Origin: Candidula unifasciata
Taxonomy: Eukaryota > Mollusca > Gastropoda > Stylommatophora > Geomitridae
NCBI GenBank assembly: GCA_905116865.2
Contig: CAJHNH020000231.1
Coordinates: 15,001 to 79,000, forward strand
Direction: 5' to 3'
Length of the DNA: 64,000 bases
A model generated the notes under the pieces. That model did not search any database and was not told where the DNA came from. It saw only the letters and a program-made list of their open reading frames with translations. A program made the position numbers and the translations under genes. Shown here one piece after another: positions 41,697 to 52,689 of this stretch; within the stretch, counting starts at the first letter, position 1; every line of letters begins with the position of its first letter.

Positions 41697-41868
41697 TCCA
41701 CTGATGAGATTCCTCCGATGCCATCGTTTCAAACCGTCAGTACGGAGTTCGTGCTCTGTGCGATGCTCTTGGTAGGCGGCTAGTCGTTCTGCGGAGAGAG
41801 ACTAAGCCGTATGGGATAAAACCAAGGTGCAATGAATTCGACCCTCTCGAATTTAACCTTTAACTATT
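41697..41868 (+). mobile_element. Family G SINE, 3' part
   Basis: 'cggagttcgtgctctgtgcgatg', 'tagtcgttctgc', 'tatgggataaaacc', 'aatgaattcgaccctct'. tRNA head lacking. Confidence 0.75.
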
Positions 41869-42079
41869 TGTAGTTATATGTAGTCCTCTAGTTTCAATAC
41901 GGTGTTTGCAACACGAGACTCACAATTCCGCTAATATTGTTATATACTTTTGGGTGACGCAATGAGAAAGCTAGAAACTAGAGTAGCTCACAATAAAGTG
42001 AAAGTTGGAGGGGAAGAGAGACAAGAGATTCATGATACAAACTATCCAACATCATGTCTCTTGGACAAGATGTTTGACA

Positions 42080-42420
42080 GTTATCATCATGGCATGGATG
42101 ACCGTCCCTGTCATGAATAATTTAAAGTACTGGAGACAAAAATATCCTGGATGGCCATGACTACCTACGCCACACGGCACTGACTGCTGCTTTCTTCGAC
42201 GATGAACTGCAGTTCTAGTGAAGGACTGTTGGTGTTGGCACTCTGGTGGATGCCTTATGCATTTAACGCATGTGTGCACAGCTTGACTTGTTGGGATTGC
42301 TGCTTGTTTTTTTTTTTTTACAGGGGACAATGGTGAGCATTTTGAATAGGTGTCACTGGCACAAGAACAAAGCAAGTTTGTAATAATCCGTTGCTATGAA
42401 GCTTTGATCCACGAGTCAAT
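42080..42420 (+). mobile_element. Family H retroposon copy
   Basis: 'gacgatgaactgcagttctag', 'tgttggtgttggcactctgg', 'gcaagtttg..ccgttgctatgaag'. Preceded at 42035-42130 by an L3-like LINE scrap. Confidence 0.7.
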
Positions 42421-42483
42421 TCAATGAAAACATCAGTATATAGTTTATTTGGGCATCAATGGAGATGAAGAAGGGGGAGGGGG

Positions 42484-43030
42484 GTGACATAAATATTAAA
42501 ATACGAATACAAAAGGCAAGAGGAGCTTTCACAGCACTGTGGAATTTGTGAAGGTCCCCAAAATCAATTTAAACTAATACCAAATTTGAAATTTTTAATT
42601 CTTATGTCAAATCAATACAGTTGTATGACGCAGAAACATGGAGACCAATTAAAACAATAATGATCAACTACAAACATTTATTAACTGGTGCCTTCGCAGA
42701 ATGGAGGTACTTAAATGGTATGATATAATCACTAATGTAAAGCTTTGGAAGAGAACTAAACAAGTTCCAGTGGATAAGAGATGAAGAAAATTCGCTGGCT
42801 TTGGATAGGACACATATTGAGAAAATCTGAGAATAATATAACTAGTGTCTTTTCACTGGAATCCACCGGGGCATAGAAATAAAGGAAGAAAAAAAAACAT
42901 AGAGAAGGGATCCAGAGAGTGAAAGTTTTAAAATGGAGAGGACAAAGGGACAGCTGCGTGCGATAGCGAAGGATAGAACGAACTAGCGTGAGTTAATTTT
43001 TGGCCTATGCTTCACTGGGGGGTTAACAAG
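42484..43030 (+). mobile_element. RT-LINE 3' end
   Basis: Colinear with 50700-51250: 'gacataaatattaaaatacg', 'aatacaaaaggcaagaggagc', 'ggctttggataggacacat', 'ggcgtgagttaattt'-like end. Many frame breaks. Confidence 0.85.
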
Positions 43031-43127
43031 TCAGAAGAAAAAAGATATAGTTTACCAGCCTAAAAAATACACCTTTGTTACAATTAATGACAACTCGAAA
43101 CGCCATTGACCGTTCTGTTTATGATCC

Positions 43128-43256
43128 TCAGTCGGTACAAATTCCAACTCCGTCGTCACGTGGTCCCACGTCGTCATCATCTTGTTTGTCCGGCTCACAG
43201 TCTTGCTTCCGTCTGCGCAAAATCTCCTGTAATTCTTGCGCTGCTCTTGTTGTATA
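43128..43256 (-). CDS. EPS8: EPS8 last coding exon
   Basis: 42 codons plus TGA. The acceptor TTTATTCAAAG is the only one that keeps phase 0. Encodes YTTRAAQELQEILRRRKQDC followed by an acidic end. Human EPS8 has ELQEIMRRRQEK at the same place, which supports the call despite the weak acceptor. Confidence 0.88.
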   Translation of the reverse strand, partial: YTTRAAQELQEILRRRKQDCEPDKQDDDDVGPRDDGVGICTD

Positions 43257-46200
43257 CTTTGAATAAACCATAATCATTATCTTAATACACGTCAGTATCA
43301 CTAGCTATTATACAGTATACTTAGGGTGACAATATGTCCCGTTTTCACAGGGGCAATCCCGTTTTGTTGTTGAGTAGACAAAGTGCCACCATGCAAATGA
43401 GGGCCACCCCTCTCAGAAATCCCGTTGAACCATCAGGATATATTAGTGCCACCCGCCCCTGCAACACCCAGGATGGGGCTTCAAAATAACACAAAATTGC
43501 ATCCCACAAGGGAACGTAGTAGCAGACTGGGTCTAATACCTTTGTAGAGAGAATAACTAACACTAGGTGGCCAAGTGAAAATAATAAAGGTGGAGGGGAG
43601 TGCTGTTTAACTTACCTGCTCAGGATGTCTCGATTTCAGCTCAAAATGTTTGTAGAATGTCCCGTATTCAGCTCAAAACAACACTGTCACCTTACGTACA
43701 CTCCAGTATTAGTATGTAAACAATGAAGACACATAAACATTGCATTGCAAAAAGCGCGGAGGCACAAATGAGAATATCTCAAACTGACGATACTTGCATA
43801 TGCAGCCCGAGGTTGGGGAGAGGGGGGGGCAGGGACCAGGGGATCTGAGCTATACCAACGGCCCGGGGAGAGGGGGAGGAGGGAAGGGACAAGACGGACA
43901 TGCAATCAGATTGCTGCAGGCACCATGGGAATTGGAACTCTTTGGAGGGGACGAGGGTTTATGGGAATATTCCGAGAGCTATGATGGCATTTCTTTCCTC
44001 AGCTCAACTCGACACTATATTATTCCGGTGTGGATTCCAGGGCTGCATTGTGGGGAAAACAAGAATATACTCACTGCCTTCCCAACAAGCATGTCACAGG
44101 AGTCGACTAACTGGGGACTTCCTTTCTAAGTCGGAGTGCATCTGCCCGAGCGGCAAGAAACAACCAAATGCTTTTAAAGTGAACCAGTAACAAGGATGTA
44201 CAAAAGCTCAGGTCCTGGCTCACATCCAAAGTCTAAATGAGCGAGTAGCCAGGACTTTCCGCCAGAGCTTACAGCCGGTGAACACAGAAGAAAAAGAAAC
44301 ATAGGATGGTTTAGTTTATTGTCTGGGATATTTCCCAGTGTCTGGGGAGGTCCATCTGGTGTCTGTGGTTTAGGGTTTTTGAATATACAGTTTCATAATT
44401 CCGATACATAGGGTTCGATTAAGCTTCTGCCACTTCTATGACAGCAGATGGCTTTGCGTTGATTTCGACAAGTGTGTGAGCGTCGATTGTTCATTCTACT
44501 CCTAGTTGTTCGTCCATTTAGACTTTGGCTTTGTGTCTGTGCCTGAGTTTTGTGTGCACTTCCGTTTTACTGGCCTATTTGTGTGCAGTTTGTTGTTCCT
44601 TGCCGCTCAGGTAGATGCACTCCGACTTCGAAGGAAGTCCCTAATTAGTCACAGTGTCAAATATAGACATTTACTACAACTGAGTAAAGTTAAGGACCCT
44701 TTCCTCGCCTTTAGGCATATTAGGCATATTAGGCATAGAGGGCTAAAACTACATTTATATAGACCAATCAGCACACAGTGGCTGATGTGGTAAGTATCAA
44801 GTCGACCACCTTTACTTCCCAGGACTTTCCTGCTACGCCTTTAATATTGGGTCGACCTGGTTTAATTCAATTTCTGAGCGGAAAATCATAACTACAGAGA
44901 TACGACGTCTCAGGAGAGTTGCCGGGGTAACACGGGAAGGTACATTTAAAATAAAGATATTAGAGGAAGACTAAGATTGGAACTAGTCTACGATGTACTC
45001 AGGGGCAAAAGATGAGATTGCTTGACCACCTGATCAGAATGCCCTGGTATCAACAACCATAGAGATTCATTCTGAAGAAATACAACGAAGACAGCGCAAG
45101 AGAAATACTACGCAAAAGATGGTATAAAGAAAAAATTTCAAAATATGAAGCTTAACATACAACTTCACTGACGATTCTGACATCTCCCCCAAACACTTCA
45201 ACTCAAGGGTAAGGCGAGGCAGATATACAATCAGACAATTACTGGTGCCATGGGAATTAGAATTCTTCGCATGCAGCTGCTGATGGAGACAGCGCGCTTA
45301 TGGGAGTATCTCGAGTGCTTTGATGTCGATTCCTAATTCAGCATTAAAATACTTCAATAAGGCCACTGAGAAGAAGGAGGAGGAGGGGAAGAGAAAAGAG
45401 GACTAGAAGAAGAAGGACAAATTATGAAATTCGCACAGTTGTGATTCACAACAGCCCTCCGCCTCCACCCCTTTATTCTTCCATTATGTATGCCCTCCAA
45501 AGAACAGATTCACCAGTAGGATCTTACCCCGCTAGAGCTTTTCTGCAGTGTCAGTTGTCCGTCCAATCGAATGGCTTCCTCGTGTCCGAGCTCCTCTTCC
45601 ATTTCAGCAAGAGTCAGCTGGAACATATCAGAACCTGTGTAATCTTGGTATGTTTCTTGAGCTCTGAAAAATTCCCAATGACGTACAAATATGAAGGCTT
45701 AAAAGGATATAGCAGAGCATAGCATTACAAACACGTGTCAGTATACAGTCACCTAGTTTTAAGACAATGAATGGATGAATCAAGAACTGGCAAAACAAGA
45801 ATGGACCCACGGCCTCCTCAACAAGCATGTCGTAAAAGTCTACTAGTTGAGGGGCTTCTTCAAATTCGGAATGCATCTGCAGGAGAAGCAAAGAACTAAC
45901 AATCTGCACACAACTAAGTCATGTCTGTAAAATGGTTCTGCACGCAATACTCATGTTCTGGAAAGTCATAAGGTGGACAAATAACCAAAACTGTTTCTCC
46001 CAGGTTACAGCTGGTGAACGCAAAGTAGAAGATCAACTCGGAATATTTCCAGATGATCATATCTCTGTAGAAGTATGCTTGAGGTAACACCCGACGCCCT
46101 TAAACAATTATTGAAAAAAGGGGAGGCCAGGGGGGAGGGGGGTTTAAAAGCTTAAGCCTTGTTTCAATGGGCAATAATAATAATTATTAGTATGTGGCGA

Positions 46201-47549
46201 ATGTAAAACAGTAAAATATTAAAAATAATATAAAATGTGCAAATATACTCGGCGGGGGTGTGGGTAGTATGTCTATATTTGCTGCAAAACAGGAGAGGAG
46301 GAGTGGGGGGGGGGGGGGTGGTGCAGAATGTCATATGTTAAAAAAAAAGTAAAGGACCCTTTCCCACGCCTTAAGGCCTTTAGGGGATATAGGGCTAGAC
46401 CTATATTTTTATAGACCAATCGGTACAAGATGTGTGATGTGGTCAGTATCACGCTGGCCGCCTTCACTTTCCCGGGACTGACCCCAGTATCCACTCAAGG
46501 CTGTGTCGACCTGGGAGCCAAGGTCATTTTTGAAAAAAGTTCGGCTCCGCCAGGGAGCGAACCCACGACCTTCCGATCCGCGGCGAGCGTCTAGCCGCTC
46601 GACCACGGCGACTCCCCATGTCTATATGTGCTGCTAGAAAAAAGTGGTGTGGGCAGTATGTCTATATGTGGTGCAAAGAGGGAAAACGGACGGGGGGGGG
46701 GGGGTGGGGGGGGGGTGCTTAAGCACCCAGACTGCTGTGGCTATGTCTCTGACATGTCTGACTGAAATTCCCAATGCCTGGAACATAAATTAGTAGACAC
46801 ATTTACTTACAGATCGCTGAATCCTTTGGTCTTCATCCACTCGCTGACCTCCTCGGCTGTGGAGTACTTATCAATAAACAAGACTTCCTTTGTCTGCTTC
46901 GCTTGTCTGTTTTTCTGTGACTCGAAGGAGCGCCGTCGCCGCATTCTGTCCACGAGTTCCTCGTGTAAAGTTTTCTTGATATTGTTTCCTGTAGGGATTA
47001 AATAATATAAGGAAATGATACTCAAACACACCAGACAGACACAATGAGACAAAAATATACTCACATGCTTCGACAAGCGGAGGAACGTCTGGCCGAACGG
47101 TTGGAACGTTAGGCTCTCAAGCGGGAGACCCGTGTTCGAATCCTCGGTAAGGCTGGGGATTTTTTTCTGTCGTGAGCAAAATAAAATCCTCACCTGCACA
47201 GTCATGGCGACAGCACCAGCCATGCGGCCGTGAATCCTCATGCTCAAAGACCCCCCCCCCCCCACCTACACCGCAAAAGCGGTAATAAAGGCAGTTATTG
47301 ACAGTTAGACAAGTGACGATTGTACTTTTTATTTTCTTCCTCTGTTATTATCCCTATTGATGGTCCTATCTTTCTCATTATCCTGCAGGTCTCTCCATGT
47401 TCTCTTTATGCTTCTAGGGCACGGGTTCCCGACTAATGGGTCTCGATCCCAAAAGGGGTCGCGGAGGCTGTCTGTGAAGTCACGAAGGTTGTCTGTGGGG
47501 TGGCCGAACAGTGGTAAGCCACGATAATTTTAAAAAAGGGATAAAAAGG

Positions 47550-47625
<76 letters not shown>

Positions 47626-49300
47626 GAGGAGGAGCACTCTACTAAACAGCCTATTTATTATGTACGAGCTCGCTGGTAATTCCCTCTATTAAGAAATAGG
47701 GGGGGGGGGGGGCAAAATGTCAAAAACATTTTAAAACCTTTGTTTTAGAGATATACTCTCCATTTTTATTTTAGCTGGCTAGATTTCTCTTAGGTTGGTA
47801 TTTCTACCAAAGACAGCCAACTCCACACATAACGTGCCTTAGTCGTCTGTTAAGGCAAAAGTAAACGCCAGACATTCCCATGATTGGAGCTAGTAAAGAT
47901 GAATGCCAGACATTCCCATGATTGGAGCTAGTAAAGATGTATGCCAGACATTCCCATGATTGGAGCTAGTAAAGATGTATGCCAGACATTCCTATGATTG
48001 GAGCGGGTAAAAGTAAATGAGTATAGCCACATGAGGTGTTAACTACAGGAACAAAATAATAAATGGATACACACAGCTGAATACCAGACATTCCCACGAT
48101 TAGAGCTAGTAAAGATAAATACCAGACATTCCCATGAAAACAAAAAGCATACTTTACCTGACTCTTTATTTCGGGAGTTGGCGTTTTGATTTTCATATAA
48201 TCTGCCCTTGTTGTTAGGCCTTGGCGGCAATGGAGGAGCTAGAGGGTCACGTTCTGGAACAGACTTGGTGAAAGAAGTAGGGTTCGGATCTCTTCTAAAT
48301 GAAGGTTTATTACGTCTCGCTGCCGGAGTGTTGTGGGTCGTGGTTTTGCTTTCGCTGTTGTTTTTATTGATGAGTGGAAGATTGACATAAGACGGTAGTG
48401 CTGGACCTCGTTGCTGATACCCCGTTGGATCGTTGTTATGTTTCAGCGAAGAAGATCTACGTCTTTGTAGTAAAGGTGACGGAGTTCTGCCAGGGGCAGT
48501 TGCTCTAGAGCCCCATCGCTGGGGTGTTGGCGAGCCACGCCTGTGAGATCTTGGTGAATGGTTCCCGCCGGAGTCCCGCCTGAAGGTTGTTTGTGAATGG
48601 TGTCTCTCGGCGTCACGTCTGTAAGAGGGTGAATGGTGTTTGTCGGTCTCTGATCCGTGTGGTGTTGGCAAAGTCTCTGTCTGCGTTGTAACCGAGACAC
48701 GTCTATCTGGGGAAGCCGAAGCTTGCTTTTGGAACCTAGGTGAATTTTGTCTTTTAGAAGGAGCCCTGGAACCCCATAGTTTGGGTGACGGCGAATCACC
48801 TCTTTGATCTGATAGTAACTGAAGTCTTTTGGGCTCTTCTTTCTGGGGTGTTATAATCTGTGTCTGAGTCATAATTGAAACGCCTTTATTTTGTGTAGGT
48901 GAAATCCGCCTGCTGAGATTTAAAATGGAGCTGGGTGGTTTAAGTATTATCGAGGTTTGTTTTTGAGTTGCAGCAGCAACAGCAGCAGCAGCAGTGCTAT
49001 CTTGAGTTATGATCGAGCTAGAGTCAGGTGTCAGGGGAAACGAGTTAAACAGTAAAACAGAATCGAGCTGTTGGATAGGAGATGGTGTCCGCTTCTCTGC
49101 CGTGTCTGAAAAAGACCTGACCTGAAGTCGGGATGTGCCAGTGTTGTGCGATACATACTCTATGTTCTGCGGTGAGCCGTTTCTTTTGGATTCTGACTGC
49201 TGGTTATCTGCCCCTGATGGTTCTTCATGTGGACTGGCCAGATGGTTTGTCTGCTCTTGGCTCTGTTGAACCGGTTCATTATTTCCATCCGATGAAAGAT
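43128..49300 (-). CDS. EPS8: EPS8-family actin regulator, C-terminal part (exons joined; partial at 5' end)
   Basis: Exons on the - strand: 49300-48158, 46988-46811, 45663-45528, 43256-43128. Joined they give 527 residues and TGA, with matching phases (1, 2, 0) at the three junctions. EPS8 proteins couple receptor signalling to actin: the C-terminal effector region caps barbed ends and bundles filaments, and partners such as Abi1 and Sos1 link it to Rac. Seen: residues 1-380 a Ser/Pro/Arg-rich linker with PPLPPRP near 355; residues about 385-440 with HEELVDRM and YSTAEEVSEWMKTKGFSDL; 441-485 with GSDMFQLTLAEMEEEL and LDGQLTLQK; then ELQEILRRRKQ, as in the EPS8 end. The PTB and SH3 domains expected upstream are not in the window. 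EPS8 versus EPS8L cannot be decided. Confidence 0.92.
43345..43520 (-). mobile_element. Family F copy in EPS8 intron
   Basis: Reverse of 23560-23745 ('gacaaagtgccacc', 'ggggcttcaaaataac', 'ttgcatcccacaaggg'). Confidence 0.78.
43880..43990 (+). mobile_element. RNase H LINE 3'-end relic in EPS8 intron
   Basis: 'gcaatcagattgctgcaggc', 'accatgggaattggaactctt', 'gggaatattccgagagct' agree with the end of 4033-4375. A second such piece is at 45200-45340. Confidence 0.7.
44035..44305 (+). mobile_element. Family D copy
   Basis: Long copy: 'aacaagcatgtcacaggagtcgactaa', 'gagtgcatctgcc', 'gccagagcttacagccggtgaac', GAAGAA-like tail. A reversed copy follows at 44490-44645. Confidence 0.75.
44690..44880 (-). 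mobile_element. Family A SINE, tRNA head missing
   Basis: 'aaggaccctttcctcgcctttagg', 'agggctaaaact', 'aatattgggtcgacctgg'. 'ttaggcata' is repeated three times. Confidence 0.75.
44881..45140 (+). mobile_element. LINE C-terminal relic in EPS8 intron
   Basis: Broken frames read IRRLRRVAG, EDRLR-like 'gaggaagactaagattggaac', then RLLDHLIRMPWYQQP and KKYNEDSAREILRKRW, the usual LINE end motif. Confidence 0.72.
45528..45663 (-). CDS. EPS8: EPS8 exon: helical core of the effector region
   Basis: 136 nt. Acceptor GGAATTTTTCAG, donor GGG|GTAAGA. Encodes AQETYQDYTGSDMFQLTLAE, MEEELGHEEAIRLDGQLTLQ and KSSSG, parallel to the EPS8 stretch LNGAQLFSLNKDEL...TVQK. Confidence 0.92.
45790..46025 (+). mobile_element. 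Family D copy in EPS8 intron
   Basis: 'aacaagcatgtcgtaaaagtc', 'gaatgcatctgcagg', 'aactgtttctcccaggttacagctggtgaac'. Confidence 0.72.
46026..46344. other. Intron filler with G-rich runs
   Basis: AT-rich with short G runs at 46120-46142 and 46305-46320. Nothing coding. Confidence 0.5.
46345..46620 (-). mobile_element. tRNA-derived SINE, family A, best-preserved head
   Basis: The - strand: 'cgccgtggtcgagcggctag' (A box), 'ggtcgtgggttcgctccctg' (B box), body and 'taaaggccttaaggcgtggg' end. Confidence 0.92.
46690..46718. repeat. Poly-G run
   Basis: Nearly unbroken G with one T, in an EPS8 intron. Confidence 0.85.
46811..46988 (-). CDS. EPS8: EPS8 exon: start of the effector region
   Basis: 178 nt. 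Acceptor AATCCCTACAG, donor CT|GTAAGT. Encodes NNIKKTLHEELVDRMRRRRSF, a basic spacer, and DKYSTAEEVSEWMKTKGFSDL. In EPS8 the matching DEL..RL helix inserts at the actin barbed end, and STPEDV..WLQ.KGF opens the helical core. Confidence 0.93.
47081..47310 (+). mobile_element. tRNA-derived SINE, family B, in EPS8 intron
   Basis: 'gtctggccgaacggttgg' A box, 'gtgttcgaatcctcgg' B box, body as in 8179-8403. A poly-C insertion lies near 47250-47264. Confidence 0.92.
47424..47520. mobile_element. Possible hAT-type end
   Basis: 'acgggttcccgactaatggg', 'aaaaggggtcgcgg' recalls hAT MITE ends, followed by a repeated 'ggctgtctgtg'. Not conclusive. Confidence 0.3.
47553..47620. repeat. (GA)n microsatellite
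   Basis: About 33 GA units in an EPS8 intron. Confidence 0.95.
47867..48140. repeat. 38-bp minisatellite in EPS8 intron, about 6 partial copies
   Basis: Unit 'gccagacattcccatgattg' + 'gagctagtaaagatgaat'. Unrelated in sequence to the 38-bp satellite at 31-35 kb. Ends 17 nt from the donor of the long exon. Confidence 0.88.
48158..49300 (-). CDS. EPS8: EPS8 exon: long disordered linker
   Basis: 1143 nt, open throughout (2 nt, 380 codons, 1 nt). Acceptor TTTTTTCCCTAG, donor CAG|GTAAAG. Encodes LSSDGNNEPVQQ..., an Ala run (TAAAAVAAATQ), an RS/SP-rich part with two WGSRA motifs (about residues 169-181 and 256-270), several RRDS/RRGSP repeats and the SH3-ligand-like APPLPPRPNN. The internal ATG at 48872 is not the start: the frame continues upstream to the acceptor. 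Confidence 0.9.
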
Positions 49301-49544
49301 CTAGGGAAAAAACGTGTAAAATATTCCAATATTGAGAACTCAGTTTCTAACACACATTTCATCACATTGTAAAAAAATGCAGCTACTGAGAACTCGGTAT
49401 CTAACATACGATTTCACTGACATCACTAAAGATTTTTTAAGCGAATCAATGTCCTGGTTGGACGAAAGAGCCGGAAAAATCAGGTTCAAAAGGTTTCAGT
49501 GTGGAGAACTCAGTATATAACACATAATGCATCACATCACTGGC

Positions 49545-51625
49545 TAAATGTAGCTAATAAATTTATGGAAATTATTATAGCTAATTAATTACTGGGAATA
49601 ATTATAGCTAATAAATTACTGGGAATAATTATAGCTAATATATTAAAGCTTACAAATTAAAGCTAATAAATAACAGCTAATAAATTATAGCTAATAAATT
49701 ATAGGTTTCAAATTACAGGTAATACGTTATAACAAAATAATTATAGGTAATAAATTATAGGTAATAAATTATAGGTAATAACTCATAGGCATAAAATTGT
49801 GGGTAAAAAAAAAATTATAGATAATAAAGTATCCTAATACATTATGGTATCCCAGCTGAAGCCATCAGGGCCAACATAAACACATCAACAGAATTGCTAC
49901 ATAGATTATTCAGTAAAGTACCAGCAGACTGGAGAGAAGGATATCTTGTGAAACTGCCCAAAAAAGGTTATCTACAGGAGTGTAAAAACTATACAGGAAT
50001 TATGTTGCTGTCAGTTCCTGGAAAAATATTAAGTAGAATTATTTTGGAAAGATTAAAAGATGCTATTGATAAAATGCCAAGAGATGAGCAGGCAGGTTTT
50101 CGGTCAAACAGATCCTGTACTGACCAGATAGCCACATTACGTATTATAATAATTTAACTGAACACCACTTTACATTGGATTTATAGACTATGAAAAAGCA
50201 TTTGACAGCATTTATAGGGAAAATTGATGGGGCACTATGGAATCCCACAGAAAATTATCAACTTAGTAAAGGCAACATATAAAGACATGAAATGTCGAGT
50301 TCTTCATGAGGGAAAGCTCACAGATGCATTTGAAATAAAAACAGGTGTGCGACAGGGATGTCTTTTGTCACCTCTCTTATTTTTACTGGCTATAGACTGG
50401 ACTATGAAAACAGTAACTGCTAACACCAAGAATGGAATTCATAGGACCCCTACAAAACAGCTTGATGATCTGGACTTCGCTGATGATATTGCTCTTCTGT
50501 CCCATTCAAGGAATCAGATGCAGGATAAATTAAATATACTTGATGCGAGATCACAGCAGCTTGGTCTGAAAATCCATAAAGGAAAGACAAAGATAATGAG
50601 AATAAATCAGGCAAATAGTAATGTGGTTTCTCTTAATGGCACCCCACTCCAAGACGTGGAGTCGTACACCTATTTAGGCAGTAATGTAGATAAAGATGGA
50701 GGAACTGATAGAGATATTAAAATAAGAATACAAAAGGCAAGAGGGGCTTTCACGGCACTAGGGAATTTGTGGAGGTCAAAAGAAATTAAAAGAAATACTT
50801 AACTAAAAATGTTTAATTCTTATGTCAAATCAGTGCTATTGTATGGGTGGAAACATGGAGAACAACCAAGGCAATTACTAATAAATTACAGACATTCATT
50901 AACTGGTGCCTGCGCAGAATAGAGGGAATTAAATAGTATGATAGAATAACTAATGTAGAACTTTGGGAGAGAACTAAACAGGCTCCAGTGGACCAAGAGG
51001 TGAGGAAAAGACGCTGGCGTTGGATAGGACACACGCTGAGAAAAAAGGAGAATAGCATAACTAGAGTGTCTTTGCATTGGAACCCCACAGGGGCATAGGA
51101 ATAAAGGAAGGCCAAAAAACACATGGAGAAGAGAGCTGGAGAACGAGGTTAGAAAGATTGGGAGGACATGGGGAGAGCTCCATGCAATGGCGAAGGATAG
51201 AACGACTTGGCGTGAGTTGGTTGAGGGCTTATGCTCCATTGGGGGATAGAAAGAAGAAGAAGAAGAAGAATACATTATAGCTAATAAATTATAGGTTTTA
51301 AATTACATGTTTTAAATTACAGGTAATAAATTATAGCTAATAATTACAGGTAATAAATTATAGCTTATAAATTTTAGGTAATAAAGTATCCAAAAAATCA
51401 TAGCTAATAAATTATAGGTCATAAAGTATCGTAATAAATTATAGCTAAAAAATACAGGTAATATATTAATGTTTAATTTTATACATTTTAAATTACAGGT
51501 AATAAAGGTAATAACTTAAAGCTAATACATTAAAGGTAATAGATTACACTTAGAAACTACATTAGATTAGAAACTACAAGTAATAAATTATAGGTAGTAA
51601 ACTATACTTAATTTATTATCGGTGA
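49545..51625. repeat. AT-rich 'aattatagctaata' array, split by a LINE
   Basis: Short units (about 14 bp) of the form aattatagctaata / aattataggtaata occupy 49545-49845 and 51271-51625. The LINE at 49846-51268 interrupts them. Upstream of the last EPS8 exon seen, so probably intronic. Confidence 0.88.
49846..51268 (+). mobile_element. 5'-truncated non-LTR retrotransposon with reverse-transcriptase domain
   Basis: Encodes the RT palm in two main frames: LPKKGYLQECKNYTGIMLLS and QAGFRSNRSCTDQI; then, after a frameshift, FIDYEKAFDS, GVRQGCLLSPLLFLLAIDW, the catalytic FADD (50476-50487) and ESYTYLGSNVDKDGGTD; then [14 protein letters not shown] and RPKNTWRRELE-like ends. The RT would copy its RNA at a nicked target. 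Inactive through a stop at 50155, frameshifts and truncation. Tail (GAA)n; target duplication aatacattat at 49836-49845 and 51269-51278. Probably RTE-like; clade not certain. Confidence 0.93.
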
Positions 51626-51632
51626 TAAATGA

Positions 51633-51915
51633 TCTTCTTCTTCTTTAGCATTCCGAGCCTTTGAGATTCATGCTGTAGATATCACCTGCCTCCGTTCATC
51701 TCTGTGCTTAGTACTCTTTTTCCAGTTGTTGATTCCAAGATTTTTCAGTTCTGCTTATATATTATCTCTCCACCGTCTTATGGTCTGCCTCGCGGTCTAC
51801 GACCATTCAGATCCCTCTCTGTCATCTGACATTCTCTCCATATGCTCCAGCAATTTAGTTCTATTAGCCCTCCTTGATGCCAGTGACCAACAGTGATTTA
51901 AACAGATTATGAATT
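51633..51915 (-). mobile_element. LINE C-terminal relic
   Basis: The - strand reads RMSDDREGSEWS, TARQTIRRWRDNI, AELKNLGINNWKK and HRDERRQV, i.e. the GRP..RWRDNI..EL...G..NW...A..R..W end. Truncated, with stops. Confidence 0.72.
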
Positions 51916-51919
51916 TTGT

Positions 51920-52370
51920 TGTTGTTTCTCACTCTCCATTCCCCGCTGTTTGCATCTTTGATGGGTATAAAGACTCGCCGTAAGACCTTTTAAAAACAAT
52001 TGTAATCAGGCTAACAATACAAATCCACGTAAACTATCCAAGAAATTAATATGGAATCACCCCGAGATTTCTGAAACACCTGCAGTCACGAATAACCAAT
52101 CACCCATTCAAAACACACACATGTAAACTCACACAAAATTAATACACAAGCTGTGCAATATTAAATAACCAAAATAATTGATAAGCATGAATGTGAATGA
52201 AATTTTAAAAAATACATGCACATTTTAAACCAGCTGGTTGAACTGGATATTATTGATTACAATTTTCATTAGTGCAGCGGTTGAGTCGTTGTATCCAATA
52301 TGGTAGGTATCCGGATTACATGTTAGCTGGTGAAATACCTAATGTAATAATTCTACGTGTGTGTAGCCAA
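51920..52370. other. AT-rich stretch, nothing recognised
   Basis: No exon of the EPS8 gene (such as the SH3 domain) was found here on the - strand. Confidence 0.4.
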
Positions 52371-52379
52371 TTTATCGTG

Positions 52380-52640
52380 CCCGACTACTTCCATCAACGA
52401 CAAACTGCACTTCTGGTGTCGAATGTTGGCTTTGGCGCCTCTAGAAACTGGCATATGCCTTTCTTCTTGCAGATATTTCTGGATTGTTCCGGACTAATTG
52501 TTTGTTCACGAGCTTGTCAAATGAGACAGTCAGGGAAAATCGTTTGATTTTCACTGTTACATGAAGGTAGCAAGCATGGGGTGATCCGAATGCAGTGAAG
52601 TCAAAATCTCGATTAAGACTAAGACTGTTGTTGAATAAGC
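52380..52640 (+). mobile_element. Family H retroposon copy
   Basis: 'ccatcaacgacaaactgcac', 'gttggctttggcgcctc', 'gcaagcatggggtgatcc', tail 'gattaagactaagact'. Confidence 0.7.
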
Positions 52641-52689
52641 TATCCTTCCTCCACCCCCCTTTTTTTGGACACCCCTGCTGTTGCTGCTA

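Noticed and set aside
8179..47310. tRNA genes at tRNA-like A/B boxes (for example 8182, 35681, 46615, 47085)
   Set aside because: No complete cloverleaf with acceptor stem; the boxes are heads of SINEs with repeated bodies and target duplications.
47424..47520. Third SPIN-like copy
   Set aside because: Only a short GGGTTCCC...GGGGTCGCGG resemblance; the core motifs are absent.
48039..48872. Single-exon gene starting at the ATG at 48872
   Set aside because: The frame stays open upstream to a good acceptor at 49301, and the part below 48158 is intronic after a GTAAAG donor. Treated as one exon of the EPS8-like gene.
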